DNA from: Pseudoduganella violaceinigra DSM 15887
Lineage (GTDB): Bacteria > Pseudomonadota > Gammaproteobacteria > Burkholderiales > Burkholderiaceae_D
Assembly: GCF_000425385.1 (NCBI RefSeq)
Contig: NZ_AUDI01000001.1
Location: 1-64,000, forward strand
Direction of reading: 5' to 3'
Length of the DNA: 64,000 nt
A program made the translations under genes and the position numbers. This document shows, piece after piece, positions 8,484-17,978 of the stretch. The notes below the pieces were generated by a model that ran no database searches, was not told where the DNA came from, and saw only the letters and a list, made by a program, of their open reading frames with translations. Numbering within the stretch: position 1 is the stretch's first letter; every line of letters begins with the position of its first letter.

Positions 8484-9197
8484 ATGAGCGAGCTCGCCAC
8501 CCGCGTGCGGGATACGCTCGCCACGCTCGAACGCGTCGCCGCCGAATTTTCGCCGGCGGTGTTCGCCTCCAGCCTGGCTGCCGAGGACATGGTCCTGACG
8601 GACCTGATCCTGAAGGCCGGTCTCCCCATCGGCATCTTTTCGCTGGAGACGGGCCGCCTGCACAAGGAAACCCTGTCGATGGTGGCGCGCGTGCAGCAGC
8701 GCTACGGCTACGAGATCGCCTTGTACCGCCCGGCGCCGGCCGCGGTCGACGCCTACGTGCAAAAGAAAGGCCTGAACGCCTTCTATGACAGCGTGGAACT
8801 GCGCAAGGAATGCTGCAATATCCGCAAGGTCGAACCGCTGGGCCGTGCCTTGCAGGGAAAAAAAGCCTGGATTACCGGCCAGCGTCGCGCCCAATCCGCA
8901 ACCCGCTCCGAGCTGGCGGTGCAGGAGTATGATGCCCCCCATGGCATGGAGAAATTCAACCCCCTGGCCGACTGGTCGGAGCAGGAGGTGTGGGACTATA
9001 TCCGCGCCAATGAGGTGCCCTACAATGCGCTGCACGACCAGGGCTTCCCGTCCATCGGCTGCGAGCCCTGCACCCGCGCCATCGAGCCGGGCGAAGACGT
9101 CCGCGCCGGGCGCTGGTGGTGGGAAAACCCGGACTCGAAGGAATGCGGCTTGCACCTCGTGGACGGTAAACTGATTCGTATCAAAAAGGTAGGTTAA
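8484..9197 (+). CDS. cysH: APS/PAPS reductase, probably adenylyl-sulfate reductase type
   Basis: This 237-residue thioredoxin-dependent reductase reduces activated sulfate to sulfite. It carries the two cysteine pairs that ligate a [4Fe-4S] cluster (ECCNIRKVEPL near residue 112 and CEPCTR near 194). It also has the catalytic C-terminal ECGLH (near residue 222). In this family the CC...CxxC signature marks enzymes that use APS rather than PAPS. The operon contains sulfate adenylyltransferase genes but no cysC APS kinase, which agrees with direct APS reduction. The start at 8484 is two bases after the DUF934 stop. Confidence 0.92.
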   Translation: MSELATRVRDTLATLERVAAEFSPAVFASSLAAEDMVLTDLILKAGLPIGIFSLETGRLHKETLSMVARVQQRYGYEIALYRPAPAAVDAYVQKKGLNAFYDSVELRKECCNIRKVEPLGRALQGKKAWITGQRRAQSATRSELAVQEYDAPHGMEKFNPLADWSEQEVWDYIRANEVPYNALHDQGFPSIGCEPCTRAIEPGEDVRAGRWWWENPDSKECGLHLVDGKLIRIKKVG

Positions 9198-10121
9198 ATG
9201 AACGCACTGGTAGAACAACACGTCAATTCGCGCCACCTGGACGCGCTGGAATCGGAAGCCATCCACATCCTGCGCGAGGTCGCGGCCGAATGCGCGAACC
9301 CAGCCCTGCTGTTCAGCGGCGGCAAGGACTCCGTGGTCCTGCTGCGCCTGGCCGAAAAAGCCTTCCGTCCCGGTCAATTCCCCTTCCCGCTGGTGCACAT
9401 CGACACCGGCCATAACTTCCCGGAAGTGATCGAATTCCGCGACCGCCGCGTGGCCGAACTGGGCGAACGCCTGATCATCGGCTCTGTCGAAGACTCGATC
9501 AGGAAGGGCACCGTGCGCCTGCGCAACCCGCAAACCGATTCGCGCAACGCCGCCCAAGCGGTCACCCTGCTGGAAACCATCGCCGAACACGGCTTCGACG
9601 CCTGCATCGGCGGCGCCCGCCGCGACGAGGAGAAAGCGCGCGCCAAGGAGCGCATCTTCTCCTTCCGCGACGAATTCGGCCAGTGGGACCCGAAAGCCCA
9701 GCGTCCGGAACTGTGGGACCTGTATAACACCCGCGTCCACCCGGGCGAGAACATGCGCGTGTTCCCGATCTCGAACTGGACCGAGCTCGATGTCTGGCAA
9801 TACATCGCCCGCGAAAAACTGGCGCTGCCGTCGATCTACTTTGCGCACGAACGCCAGGTCATCCCGCGCAACGGCCTGCTGGTGCCGCTGACCGGCCTGA
9901 CCCCGGCCCGCGAAGGCGAGACTGTGGAAACCCAGACCGTGCGCTTTCGCACCGTGGGCGATATCTCCTGCACCTGCCCGGTATCGTCCGACGCCGCCGA
10001 CGTGGACGCGATCATCGCGGAAACCGCCGTCACCCAGGTCACCGAGCGCGGCGCCACCCGGATGGACGACCAGACCTCCGAAGCCTCCATGGAAAAACGC
10101 AAGAAGCAAGGATACTTCTGA
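9198..10121 (+). CDS. cysD: Sulfate adenylyltransferase small subunit
   Basis: This 307-residue subunit of ATP sulfurylase has the PP-loop motif FSGGKDSVVLL near residue 38, which binds ATP, and the conserved RRDEEKARAKERIFSFRD segment. It catalyses formation of APS from sulfate and ATP, driven by GTP hydrolysis in CysN. It starts directly after the cysH stop and shares one base with cysN (TGATG), so the chain of coupled translation continues. Confidence 0.95.
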   Translation: MNALVEQHVNSRHLDALESEAIHILREVAAECANPALLFSGGKDSVVLLRLAEKAFRPGQFPFPLVHIDTGHNFPEVIEFRDRRVAELGERLIIGSVEDSIRKGTVRLRNPQTDSRNAAQAVTLLETIAEHGFDACIGGARRDEEKARAKERIFSFRDEFGQWDPKAQRPELWDLYNTRVHPGENMRVFPISNWTELDVWQYIAREKLALPSIYFAHERQVIPRNGLLVPLTGLTPAREGETVETQTVRFRTVGDISCTCPVSSDAADVDAIIAETAVTQVTERGATRMDDQTSEASMEKRKKQGYF

Positions 10122-11428
10122 TGAACGCACTGAACGACAACCTGAACCAGCGTAATCTGCTGCGCTTCATCACCGCCGGCTCCGTCGACGACGGCAAGAG
10201 CACCCTGATTGGCCGCCTGCTGTTCGATAGCAAAGGCATCTTCGCCGACCAGTTGGCCGCCGTGTCGCGCGCCAAGCACAAGCGCACCGTGGGCGACACC
10301 ATCGACCTGTCCCTGCTGACCGACGGCCTGGAAGCCGAACGCGAACAGGGCATCACCATCGACGTGGCCTACCGCTACTTCGCCACGCCGAAGCGCAAGT
10401 TCATCATCGCCGACACGCCGGGCCACGAGCAGTACACCCGCAATATGGTGACCGGCGCCTCCACCGCCGACGCCGTGATCATCCTGGTCGACGTATCGAA
10501 AGTGAAGCTGCGCGAGGACGGCGGCGTCGACCTGCTGATCCAGACCAAGCGCCACTCCACCATCGCCCACCTGCTGCAGATCGAGCACGTGGTGGTGGCC
10601 GTAAACAAGATGGACCTGGTGAACTACGACCAGGACGTGTACGACCGCATCGTCAAGGCCTACGGCGAATTCGCCAAGACCCTGGGCATCAAGGACGTCA
10701 AGACCATTCCGCTGTCGGCCCTGGCCGGCGACAACGTGGTCGAGCCGTCCGGCAAGATGCCGTGGTACCAGGGCCCTACCCTGATCGAGTTGCTGGAAGA
10801 CCTGTCGGTGTACGACGAAGCGCACGATGCGCCCTTCCGCTTCCCGGTGCAACTGGTGGCGCGCCATAACGGGCACGAAGCCAACGACTTCCGCGGCTAC
10901 ATGGGCCGCATCGAGTCCGGCAGCATCGCGGTCGGCGACCAGTTGGTGGTGCAGCCTTCGGGCCAGGCGGCCACGGTCAAGGAAATCGTCACCTTCGACG
11001 GCTCCCTGCAATCGGCCAGCGCCGGCCAGTCGGTCACCATCGTGCTGGAAGAATATGTCGACGTCTCGCGCGGCGACCTGCTCGCCTCCAGCGCCCAGCC
11101 GGCCACCCTGCTCAAGCAGGTCGCGGCCGACGTATGCTGGCTGTCCGAGGAGCCGCTGGACCTGCGCCGCAAGTACTTGGTCAAGCACGGCACCCGGCAA
11201 ACGGCCGCAAAAGTGGCGAAAATCGACTCCATCCTTGACATCAACACCCAGCACCGTCACGATGCGAATGTGTTGAAGCTGAACGACGTGGCGCGCATTG
11301 CGCTGGCCACGCAGCAGCCGCTGGCGGCCGATGCCTATTCGGACATCCGCGCCACCGGCGCCTTCATCCTGATCGATGAGGTCACACACCAGACAGTAGC
11401 CGCCGGCATGATCCGCCTCGGCGAGTAA
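10121..11428 (+). CDS. cysN: Sulfate adenylyltransferase large subunit (GTPase)
   Basis: This 435-residue translation-factor-like GTPase is the partner of CysD. Visible G-motifs are GSVDDGKST (G1), DTPGHEQYTRNMVTGAS (G3) and NKMDLV (G4), followed by two beta-barrel domains. The length matches stand-alone CysN; the C-terminal APS-kinase fusion seen in NodQ-type proteins is absent. Activated sulfate therefore probably stays as APS for the neighbouring reductase. Confidence 0.95.
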   Translation: MNALNDNLNQRNLLRFITAGSVDDGKSTLIGRLLFDSKGIFADQLAAVSRAKHKRTVGDTIDLSLLTDGLEAEREQGITIDVAYRYFATPKRKFIIADTPGHEQYTRNMVTGASTADAVIILVDVSKVKLREDGGVDLLIQTKRHSTIAHLLQIEHVVVAVNKMDLVNYDQDVYDRIVKAYGEFAKTLGIKDVKTIPLSALAGDNVVEPSGKMPWYQGPTLIELLEDLSVYDEAHDAPFRFPVQLVARHNGHEANDFRGYMGRIESGSIAVGDQLVVQPSGQAATVKEIVTFDGSLQSASAGQSVTIVLEEYVDVSRGDLLASSAQPATLLKQVAADVCWLSEEPLDLRRKYLVKHGTRQTAAKVAKIDSILDINTQHRHDANVLKLNDVARIALATQQPLAADAYSDIRATGAFILIDEVTHQTVAAGMIRLGE

Positions 11429-11453
11429 CCTTCGCCAGACAGGAGCCTGCGCA

Positions 11454-12170
11454 ATGCCATTCGGGAAAGTGTATTTAATTGGAGCGGGACCCGGGGCGCA
11501 GGACCTGATCACCATGCGCGGCGCACGGCTGCTGGCGCAAGCCGACGTGGTGCTGTACGACGCGCTGGTGACGGAGCAGATGCTGGAGCTGTGCCCGCAG
11601 GCCGAGAAGATCTCGGTCGGCAAGCGCGCCGGCCAGCGCTCCACCGCCCAGCAAGTCATCAACCAGCAGTTGGTCGATTGCGCCAGGCGCTACGGCACCG
11701 TGGTGCGCCTGAAGGGCGGCGACCCGATGCTGTTCGGCCGCGCCGATGAAGAGCTGTCGGCGCTGGAAGCCGAAGGCATCGACGTCGAGGTCGTCCCCGG
11801 CATCACCACCGCCGTGGCGGCGGCCGCAGCGGCCCTGCAGCCGCTCACCAAACGTGGCGTGGCGCGCAGCGTGGCCTTCTTCACCTCCTCCACCGCGCCG
11901 GGCCATCCGGAAGAACTCACCATCCCGTCCACCGACACGCTGGTGCAGTACATGGGCGGGCGCGAGGCGATCGCCACCGCCAACAACCTGTTGTCGCAGG
12001 GGCGCGCCCCGGAGACCCCGGTGGTCGTCATTGAAAACGTCAGCCGCGCCGACCAGCGCATTGAACGCATCACCCTGGCCGACCTGGCGCACGGCCTGCC
12101 GGCCGCGCACGGGCCGGTGCTGGTCATGCTGGGCAATGCCATGGCAGCCCGGCCGCAGCAAACCCGGTAA
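11454..12170 (+). CDS. cobA: Uroporphyrinogen-III C-methyltransferase (siroheme synthesis)
   Basis: This 238-residue SUMT-family enzyme methylates uroporphyrinogen III twice with SAM to give precorrin-2, the siroheme precursor needed by sulfite reductase. Signature motifs are VYLIGAGPGAQDLIT at the N terminus, VRLKGGDPMLFGRADEE near residue 83 and the VVPGITTAVAAAA region. It is the stand-alone methyltransferase, not the three-domain CysG; dehydrogenase and ferrochelatase steps must come from elsewhere (see cbiX at 12918). AGGAG lies 11 bases before the ATG. Confidence 0.94.
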   Translation: MPFGKVYLIGAGPGAQDLITMRGARLLAQADVVLYDALVTEQMLELCPQAEKISVGKRAGQRSTAQQVINQQLVDCARRYGTVVRLKGGDPMLFGRADEELSALEAEGIDVEVVPGITTAVAAAAAALQPLTKRGVARSVAFFTSSTAPGHPEELTIPSTDTLVQYMGGREAIATANNLLSQGRAPETPVVVIENVSRADQRIERITLADLAHGLPAAHGPVLVMLGNAMAARPQQTR

Positions 12171-12201
12171 AATATCGTCCTCTTACAAATAGAGGTACAA
12201 G

Positions 12202-12948
12202 ATGAGCCAAGCCCACGAAGTCCTGGAGCGCGCCCGCAATGCGCGCCTGGCAGGCAAATACGAAGACGCGCTGCGCGACCACCTATGGTTCCACGAGCAT
12301 GCGCTGGAAGCCGATCCGTCGCTGGCGGGTGTGCGCCTGTCTTTCGCCCTGCGCGACTGGATCTACCTCGCCGAACAATTCCCGCTTGCGCGCCGCGCCC
12401 TGCAAGCGATCCGCGACCGCGACGCCCAGCGCATCCTGAGCGGCGGCGCCACGCCCGCCCGCTTCCACGACGTCTGCGCCATCAATAGCGCGCTGGGCGA
12501 GGAGCGCGCCACCCACGACCTGTTCACCCAGCTCGACACCAAGCTGCCCGAGCTGGCCCGGGACTGCGCCGACCTGGCCTTGCCGGCCCTGGTGGCGGTC
12601 GAAGACTTTCCGCTGGCGCGCCGCTACCTGCCCGACCCGGTGGGCCGCATCGCGGCCATGGCCAAGCGCGTCAACGATTTTGCCGAAGACCTGGCAAAAC
12701 GCGGCAGCACCTCGTCTGCCCCGCAATTGCTGGCTTTCGTACTGAACTACACCAAGGAAGTCAGGCTGGTGGTGGAAGTCTTCCGCCGCCTGGGCGAAGA
12801 CGAGGAAGTGGCCAAAGCCAGTGCGGCCGCACTCGACTCCCTGAAGTCGGAAGCCCTGCGCGACGCGGTGCAGCGCGAATTCGATACCCCCGGCAGCACC
12901 ATCGCCGCCATGGTGGCTCACGCCAAAGGCAGCGACGACAAGCAGTAA
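12202..12948 (+). CDS. Helical-repeat (TPR-like) protein of unknown function
   Basis: This 248-residue soluble protein has a good ribosome binding site (AGAGG). The first third (residues 1-75, ERARNARLAGKYEDALRDH...) looks like TPR-type helix pairs; the rest is predicted mostly helical with no catalytic motif I recognise. It follows cobA by 31 bases and may belong to the sulfate operon transcript, but that does not prove a role in sulfur metabolism. Its last 31 bases overlap the 3' end of cbiX on the other strand. Confidence 0.75.
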   Translation: MSQAHEVLERARNARLAGKYEDALRDHLWFHEHALEADPSLAGVRLSFALRDWIYLAEQFPLARRALQAIRDRDAQRILSGGATPARFHDVCAINSALGEERATHDLFTQLDTKLPELARDCADLALPALVAVEDFPLARRYLPDPVGRIAAMAKRVNDFAEDLAKRGSTSSAPQLLAFVLNYTKEVRLVVEVFRRLGEDEEVAKASAAALDSLKSEALRDAVQREFDTPGSTIAAMVAHAKGSDDKQ

Positions 12949-13295
12949 TCGGCCATCGCCTGCAGTACGGTGGGGTCCTCCCCCACCGCGCCGACGGTGC
13001 GTACCGTCACAGCGGGATGCGCCAGGCGTATCTCGTCGAGGATCAAGGGCAGGTCGCGCAGCACATGCCCGCCCTGCCCCAGGAACACTGGCACCACCGT
13101 CACATCATCCACGCCCCGCGCCACCAGCGCAGCCACCTGCTGCGGCAGCGTCGGCGCCATCAGCTCAAGGAAAGCCAGGGAAACGTCGACATCCGGCGCG
13201 CGCGCCGCGGCCAAGTCGCGCAGGCGCTCGAACGGCGCGGCCCAACTGGCCGAGCGTGCGCCATGCGCGAACAGCACCAAGGCACGGCCGCCCAT
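12918..13295 (-). CDS. cbiX: CbiX/SirB-type sirohydrochlorin chelatase
   Basis: This 125-residue single-domain class II chelatase has the N-terminal active-site motif LFAHGARSASW and the mid-protein VPVFLGQGGHVLRDLP segment, where the two His residues bind the metal. It probably inserts Fe2+ into sirohydrochlorin to make siroheme, completing the path from CobA. The start is the ATG at 13295 in TGATG, sharing one base with the lptG stop; a start at 13313 inside lptG is possible. It converges on the helical-repeat gene, with a 31-bp antisense overlap of the two 3' ends. Confidence 0.88.
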   Translation of the reverse strand: MGGRALVLFAHGARSASWAAPFERLRDLAAARAPDVDVSLAFLELMAPTLPQQVAALVARGVDDVTVVPVFLGQGGHVLRDLPLILDEIRLAHPAVTVRTVGAVGEDPTVLQAMADYCLSSLPLA

Positions 13296-14464
13296 CAGTG
13301 CCGCTCCACCCAATACAAGGCGCCCAGGGCCAGCGCCAGGTAAAGCAGGCTTGGCATCAGCGCCGTCAGGAAGGCCGGCAGCGCCGACAGCAATCCGATA
13401 TGCGAGAACAGGGTATTCACCAGCAGGAAGCTGACGCCGATCATGATGCCGATGAAAATCTTCAGGCTCACACCGCCGGAGCGGGTGTGCAGGTAGGCGA
13501 ATGGCAGCGCCAGCGCCATCAGCACGAAGATCGCCAGCGGGTCGAACATCTTTTTCCAGAACGCGATCTTGAAGCGTTCGGTGCCCTGCTTGTTCTCCTG
13601 CAGGTGGCGCGTGTATACGGCCAGTTCGTTGGCCGACATGCGCTCGGGATCGGAGCCCGATACGGACAGGATTTTCGGCGTGATCTCCGAAATCAGCTCC
13701 TTGCTGGCGTGCTTCCTGACCTCCACCACGCTGGTGGCCTGCGCGAAGTTGTTGGCCAGATTGGCTTGCGCGCCTTCCACCGCCAGCGCCGGATTGCTGA
13801 AGACATTCTCGGTGACGTCGTTCAGCTGCCAGGTATTGTTGCCTTTGAAGGTGGCCGTCTTCGCCAGGGTCAGCGAACGCAGGCGGAAGCCGGTATCGAA
13901 ATCATACAACTTGACATCGGCCAGCTCGCCATCGGGGCGCACCTCGCGCACATTGAAAAAGCGCGTCCCCTGCACATCGCCCGTCATGCCGGCGCTCTTG
14001 ACGATGTCCTTGGTCCACATACCAGAGCGGAACTCGGACGACACCGTGGTGCCGCGGCCGGTCAGGCGGATCTTTTCCGACAGCGGCGCAAGGTAAGGAG
14101 TGATCAGCTCGCCGAACAGGAAAGCCAGCACCACCAGCACCGCCCCCACCTTGCCGACCATGGTCGCCGCCATGCGTGTGGTCATCGATGACGCGCGCAT
14201 GATGGTGAATTCCGACGTCGACGCGAACTGCGCCATCGTATAGATCGTGCCGATCAGCGATGCCACGGGCAGCACCTCATTGACGTGCTGCGGAAGCATG
14301 GTCAGCACGTACAGCGCGGCGTGCTGCATGCCGTAACCGTTCTTGCCCACGGCCGGCAGTTCGCCGGTCAGGTCCATGAACGCCTGCAGGCCAAGCAGGG
14401 CGGCCAGCGCAAAGGCGACCGCCTGCAGGATGGAGACGAAGAAGTAACGCTGAAGAATATTCAT
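13295..14464 (-). CDS. lptG: LPS export permease LptG
   Basis: This 389-residue inner-membrane protein of the YjgP/YjgQ family begins [16 protein letters not shown]. It shows three N-terminal membrane segments, a large periplasmic beta-jellyroll region (about residues 125-270) and three more C-terminal segments. With LptF and the LptB ATPase it extracts lipopolysaccharide from the inner membrane. The start at 14464 overlaps the lptF stop by 4 nt (ATGA); a frame open to 14587 lies inside lptF and is not needed. Confidence 0.93.
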   Translation of the reverse strand: MNILQRYFFVSILQAVAFALAALLGLQAFMDLTGELPAVGKNGYGMQHAALYVLTMLPQHVNEVLPVASLIGTIYTMAQFASTSEFTIMRASSMTTRMAATMVGKVGAVLVVLAFLFGELITPYLAPLSEKIRLTGRGTTVSSEFRSGMWTKDIVKSAGMTGDVQGTRFFNVREVRPDGELADVKLYDFDTGFRLRSLTLAKTATFKGNNTWQLNDVTENVFSNPALAVEGAQANLANNFAQATSVVEVRKHASKELISEITPKILSVSGSDPERMSANELAVYTRHLQENKQGTERFKIAFWKKMFDPLAIFVLMALALPFAYLHTRSGGVSLKIFIGIMIGVSFLLVNTLFSHIGLLSALPAFLTALMPSLLYLALALGALYWVERH

Positions 14465-15582
14465 TTCCTGATGCCCCCGCGCTTGAAGGCTGCCCACAGG
14501 GCGCGCGGATGATAACGGTGGTTCACGTTCAGGCGCCAGGCGAACATCGCCAGCACAACCAGCGTTGCCGCCAGGTGCAAGGGCCACCAGCCCATGGCGA
14601 AGGTCATTTTGCCCTGCTTGATGCTGCCTTCGAACACCTTGGTCAGGTTGTTATACGTGAAGAAGACCAGGACCGCGATGATCAGGTTGATGGCGCTGCC
14701 GGCGCGCGGATTGGCGAAACCGAGCGGGATCGCCACCAGGATCAACAGCAGGCAGGTGATCGGCAACGCCAGGCGCCACATCATTTCCGCCCTGGCGAAA
14801 TTATTGCCCCAGTCGGCCAGCAGCGCTGCCGTCGTCATGGCGTTGGCGTCTTTCGCGCTGCCGACCTCATTCGTTTGCTGCGACACGCGCATGCTATAGC
14901 GTTCAAACTCCATGCTCTGGAAATCCGCATCGCCCGGCTTGCCCTGGTAACGGCGCCCGTTCTTCAGCACCAGGTAGCGCTCCCCGTTCGGCATTGCGTC
15001 GACCACGCCTTCGCTGGCCACAATCACGGACGTACCCTTGGCGTCGACCTGGTTGACGAACACATTGCGCACCACGGCAGTGCTGCCGGTCACACCCTCG
15101 ACGAAGAAAATACGGTTGGCCGAAGACGATTCCTTGAACTGGCCCGGCGACACTTTCTGCAGGTCTTCCCGCTTGGCGAAGCGCTCCACATACTCCGAGC
15201 TCTTGGCGCGCGCCCACGGCGTGACATAGAGACTGAGCAGGGCCGTCAGTATCACCAGCGGCAAGCCGAAGGCGAGCACCGGCCTGATGAAACGCGCCAG
15301 GCTCAAACCCGAAGCGAACCACACCACCATCTCCGAATCCTTGTAGGTGCGGGTGATCACCATCAGTACTGAAATAAAACTGGTGAAAACGAGGACAGTT
15401 GGCAGATAATTCAGGGCTGCGAACGCCAGAAGCGCGATGATATCGCTGGAGGCGACCTTGCCGCCCGCGGCCCGGCCCAGGATGGTGACCAAGGTCCACG
15501 TCAGGAGAATTGAGAACAGCACCGTAAAGGTGGCCCCGGCGGAGCTGGCCAGCTCACGGCGGAGGGCGCGATGGAAAATCAT
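14461..15582 (-). CDS. lptF: LPS export permease LptF
   Basis: This 373-residue YjgP/YjgQ-family permease begins [20 protein letters not shown]. The topology is the same as LptG, with three N-terminal membrane segments, a periplasmic domain around residues 115-265 and three C-terminal segments. It forms the LptB2FG complex with the downstream gene. It is divergent from pepA, with only 42 bases between the start codons, so the promoters overlap or lie inside the coding starts. Confidence 0.94.
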   Translation of the reverse strand: MIFHRALRRELASSAGATFTVLFSILLTWTLVTILGRAAGGKVASSDIIALLAFAALNYLPTVLVFTSFISVLMVITRTYKDSEMVVWFASGLSLARFIRPVLAFGLPLVILTALLSLYVTPWARAKSSEYVERFAKREDLQKVSPGQFKESSSANRIFFVEGVTGSTAVVRNVFVNQVDAKGTSVIVASEGVVDAMPNGERYLVLKNGRRYQGKPGDADFQSMEFERYSMRVSQQTNEVGSAKDANAMTTAALLADWGNNFARAEMMWRLALPITCLLLILVAIPLGFANPRAGSAINLIIAVLVFFTYNNLTKVFEGSIKQGKMTFAMGWWPLHLAATLVVLAMFAWRLNVNHRYHPRALWAAFKRGGIRK

Positions 15583-15590
15583 TCGACGTT

Positions 15591-15596
15591 TATAAT
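15591..15596 (+). promoter_or_regulatory. Candidate -10 box of pepA
   Basis: A perfect TATAAT lies 28 bases before the pepA start in the very short lptF/pepA gap. No good -35 is seen at 17 bases, so this is a tentative assignment. Confidence 0.45.
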
Positions 15597-15624
15597 TCGT
15601 TCTACAAAATTAAGGAGAATCCAA

Positions 15625-17118
15625 ATGGACTTTAGCATAAAAGCATTCGACGCCAAGAACACCATCGCCAGCGCCAAAAGCGGCTGCATCGTAGTCGGCG
15701 TCTTCGAAAACAAAAAACTCTCGAAAGCGGCTAAAGCCCTCGACGGCGCCGGTGAAATCACCGCTGCGCTGAAGTCCGGCGACATTACCGGCAAGGCCGG
15801 CACCACCTTGCTGCTGCGCGGCCTGAAAGGCGCCGCCGCCGAGCGCGTACTGCTGGTAGGCCTGGGTGGCGACGAAGCCGTCGCCGAAAAAGCCATCGGT
15901 TCGGCCATCAACGCCACCATCAAGGCGCTGGGCACCGTTGCATCGACGGACGCTATTATCGCACTGCCGCTGGAGGAAGTGAAAGGCCGCGACGCCAACT
16001 GGGCGATCCGCTGCGTGGTACTGGCCGGCCGCGACGCCGTGTACCGCACCGACGCGCAGAAATCCAAAAAAGACCCTGCATGGGCGGGTCCGAAAAAGCT
16101 GGCCCTGGCCGTGGCGAACAACGCCGCCACCAAGCTGGCGCTGTCGCAGGCCATCGCCATCGCCAACGGCATGGAACTGACCAAGGATTTGGGCAACCTG
16201 TCGGCCAACGTCTGCACCCCGACCTACCTGGCCAACACCGCCAAGAAGCTGGCCAAGGACTTCGGCTTTGAAGTCGAGATCCTGGAACGCAAGCAGATGG
16301 AAGCGCTGAAGATGGATTCCTTCCTGTCCGTAACCAACGGTTCCGAGCAGGCGCCCAAATTCATCGTCCTCAAGCACAAGGGCGGCAAGGCCAAGGAGGC
16401 CCCGACCGTGCTGGTCGGCAAAGGCATCACCTTCGACACCGGCGGCATTTCGATCAAGGCCGGCCCGGGCATGGACGAGATGAAATACGATATGTGCGGC
16501 GCCGGCTCCGTACTGGGCACCTTCCGCGCCATCGGCGAAATGGGCCTGAAGTCCAACGTGATCGGCATCGTGGCCGCCTGCGAGAACATGCCGTCCGGCC
16601 GCGCCACCAAGCCGGGCGACATCGTCACCTCGATGAACGGCCTGACCATCGAAATCCTGAACACGGACGCCGAAGGCCGCCTGATCCTGTGCGACGCGCT
16701 GACCTATGCCGAGCGCTTCAACCCGGCCGCCGTGATCGACGTGGCGACCCTGACCGGCGCCTGCATCGTCGCCCTGGGCCACCATAACAGCGGCGTCTTC
16801 GCGCGCGACGACGAAGCCGGCAACGCGCTGGCCGACGCCCTGATGGCGGCGGGCAAAGCCACCGGCGATACCGCATGGCGCCTGCCGATCGGCGAGCAGT
16901 ACAACGAGCAGCTGAAGTCCAACTTCGCCGACCTGGCCAATATCGGCTCCCCGGGCGGCGCCTCCTGCACCGCGGCGGCCTTCCTGGAAAACTTCACCCG
17001 CAAGTATCCATGGGCGCACGTCGATATCGCCGGCACCGCATGGAAATCGGGCGCAGCCAAAGGCGCCACCGGCCGCCCAGTGCCGCTGCTGACCAACTTC
17101 CTGATCGGCCGCCAATAA
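15625..17118 (+). CDS. pepA: Leucyl aminopeptidase (M17)
   Basis: This 497-residue cytosolic metallo-aminopeptidase releases N-terminal residues, preferentially Leu, using two metal ions. The M17 signature NTDAEGRL lies near residue 349, with the metal-binding [14 protein letters not shown] segment near 268 and YDMCGAGSV near 290. The ATG at 15625 follows AAGGAG by eight bases; an upstream ATG at 15571 lies inside divergent lptF and is rejected. Some M17 proteins also bind DNA at cer or carAB sites, but nothing here shows that. Confidence 0.95.
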   Translation: MDFSIKAFDAKNTIASAKSGCIVVGVFENKKLSKAAKALDGAGEITAALKSGDITGKAGTTLLLRGLKGAAAERVLLVGLGGDEAVAEKAIGSAINATIKALGTVASTDAIIALPLEEVKGRDANWAIRCVVLAGRDAVYRTDAQKSKKDPAWAGPKKLALAVANNAATKLALSQAIAIANGMELTKDLGNLSANVCTPTYLANTAKKLAKDFGFEVEILERKQMEALKMDSFLSVTNGSEQAPKFIVLKHKGGKAKEAPTVLVGKGITFDTGGISIKAGPGMDEMKYDMCGAGSVLGTFRAIGEMGLKSNVIGIVAACENMPSGRATKPGDIVTSMNGLTIEILNTDAEGRLILCDALTYAERFNPAAVIDVATLTGACIVALGHHNSGVFARDDEAGNALADALMAAGKATGDTAWRLPIGEQYNEQLKSNFADLANIGSPGGASCTAAAFLENFTRKYPWAHVDIAGTAWKSGAAKGATGRPVPLLTNFLIGRQ

Positions 17119-17135
17119 TTGGTAGAACGGGAAAT

Positions 17136-17163
17136 AAAAAAGCCGGGGTGACCCGGCTTTTTT
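17136..17163. terminator. Bidirectional intrinsic terminator
   Basis: A perfect AGCCGGG/CCCGGCT stem with a GTGA loop (17141-17158) has A5 on the left and T6 on the right. It can end both pepA (rightward) and the lipoprotein gene (leftward), whose stop codon lies in the right flank. Confidence 0.9.
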
Positions 17164-17617
17164 AATAGATGGACGTCGACGTCGGCTGCTGGAGCGGCGC
17201 GCCGCGCGCGGCGGCGCCCTCCCCGCGCTGCAGGATCACCGTCAGCGTCGACGGCAAATCAAAGCCCGCGCCAGTCTGTTTGTCGACAATCTGGCCGGCC
17301 CCGAGCGTGAAGATGATATTGCCCCACTTGGAGGCATTCTGGCGCGATTCGATCTGGTCATACGCCCAGACATCCTCGCGGCGGCAATCCACCACCAGCG
17401 GCTGGGTGCTTTTATGCACCATCACGCGCCCGGGTGAAGTGACAAACCAGCGCCCCCGGTCATTCGAGAGCACGCAGCCGATGGCGGAAACCTGCTGGTG
17501 ATCCAGCACGGTCTGGACCAGCACCGATTGCTCGCTGGAGTCGAACAAGGTGGCACAGCCCCCCAGCGCCGCTGCGCAGAACGCAGCGGACACGGATCGA
17601 CTCAGCCGGGATGGCAT
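17162..17617 (-). CDS. Small lipoprotein of unknown function
   Basis: The 151-residue precursor starts MPSRLSRSVSAAFCAAALGGCATLF. The lipobox ALGGC places the lipidated Cys at about residue 21, and the following Ala/Thr suggests transport to the outer membrane. An in-frame start at 17722 would put a basic non-signal stretch in front, so 17617 is preferred. The mature part includes the CRREDVWAYDQIESRQNASK segment and an apparent hydrophobic Gly-rich strand (GNIIFTLGAGQIVDKQTG), a pattern seen in several small proteobacterial lipoproteins. I cannot assign a function. It lies 10 bases after a phage-like gene on the same strand. Confidence 0.75.
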   Translation of the reverse strand: MPSRLSRSVSAAFCAAALGGCATLFDSSEQSVLVQTVLDHQQVSAIGCVLSNDRGRWFVTSPGRVMVHKSTQPLVVDCRREDVWAYDQIESRQNASKWGNIIFTLGAGQIVDKQTGAGFDLPSTLTVILQRGEGAAARGAPLQQPTSTSIY

Positions 17618-17627
17618 GCAGTCGGGC

Positions 17628-17978
17628 TCAGTCTGCCGACTGGCCTTTTTTCTGCCGCAAACCCTGGATGACATGCATGATGTCGTCCATGCTGTTTGCG
17701 CCAATCCCCTGGAACGCGTCAAGAACCTCGTTCAGGACTTCGTTACGCACTTCGGCGTCGGCCGTGGCAATTGCCTGTGGGCGCTGCTGGGTCGCGGCAC
17801 GAGCGCTGGCTTCCTTGGCGGACTTGCGGCCGCTTGGGGATTTACCATGTTCCAGTGCCGCCTGCCAGATCAGCCAACGACGTTGCGTTTCATAGACCAG
17901 GTACTCTTCTGGTTTGTCTTCGCGCCGACGGACGATTTGACCGTCCTTCTGCGCCCATGCTTCGAATGCAGATCGCAT
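17628..17978 (-). CDS. Small phage-like hypothetical protein
   Basis: This 116-residue acidic/basic mixed protein has AAGGA a few bases before the ATG. The first 45 residues (FEAWAQKDG, then YETQRRWLIWQAALEHG) follow a pattern common in small prophage proteins, in which an Ala/Trp-rich motif ends in WQAA. The C-terminal half is helical. No catalytic motif is seen. Together with the AT-rich DNA upstream it suggests a transferred or prophage-derived fragment; this is an inference from the pattern. Confidence 0.6.
   Translation of the reverse strand: MRSAFEAWAQKDGQIVRRREDKPEEYLVYETQRRWLIWQAALEHGKSPSGRKSAKEASARAATQQRPQAIATADAEVRNEVLNEVLDAFQGIGANSMDDIMHVIQGLRQKKGQSAD

Noticed and set aside
13256..14191. 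311-codon plus-strand frame opposite lptG
   Set aside because: Antisense shadow with His/Arg/Gln-rich composition; lptG on the minus strand has clear membrane topology and coupled starts.
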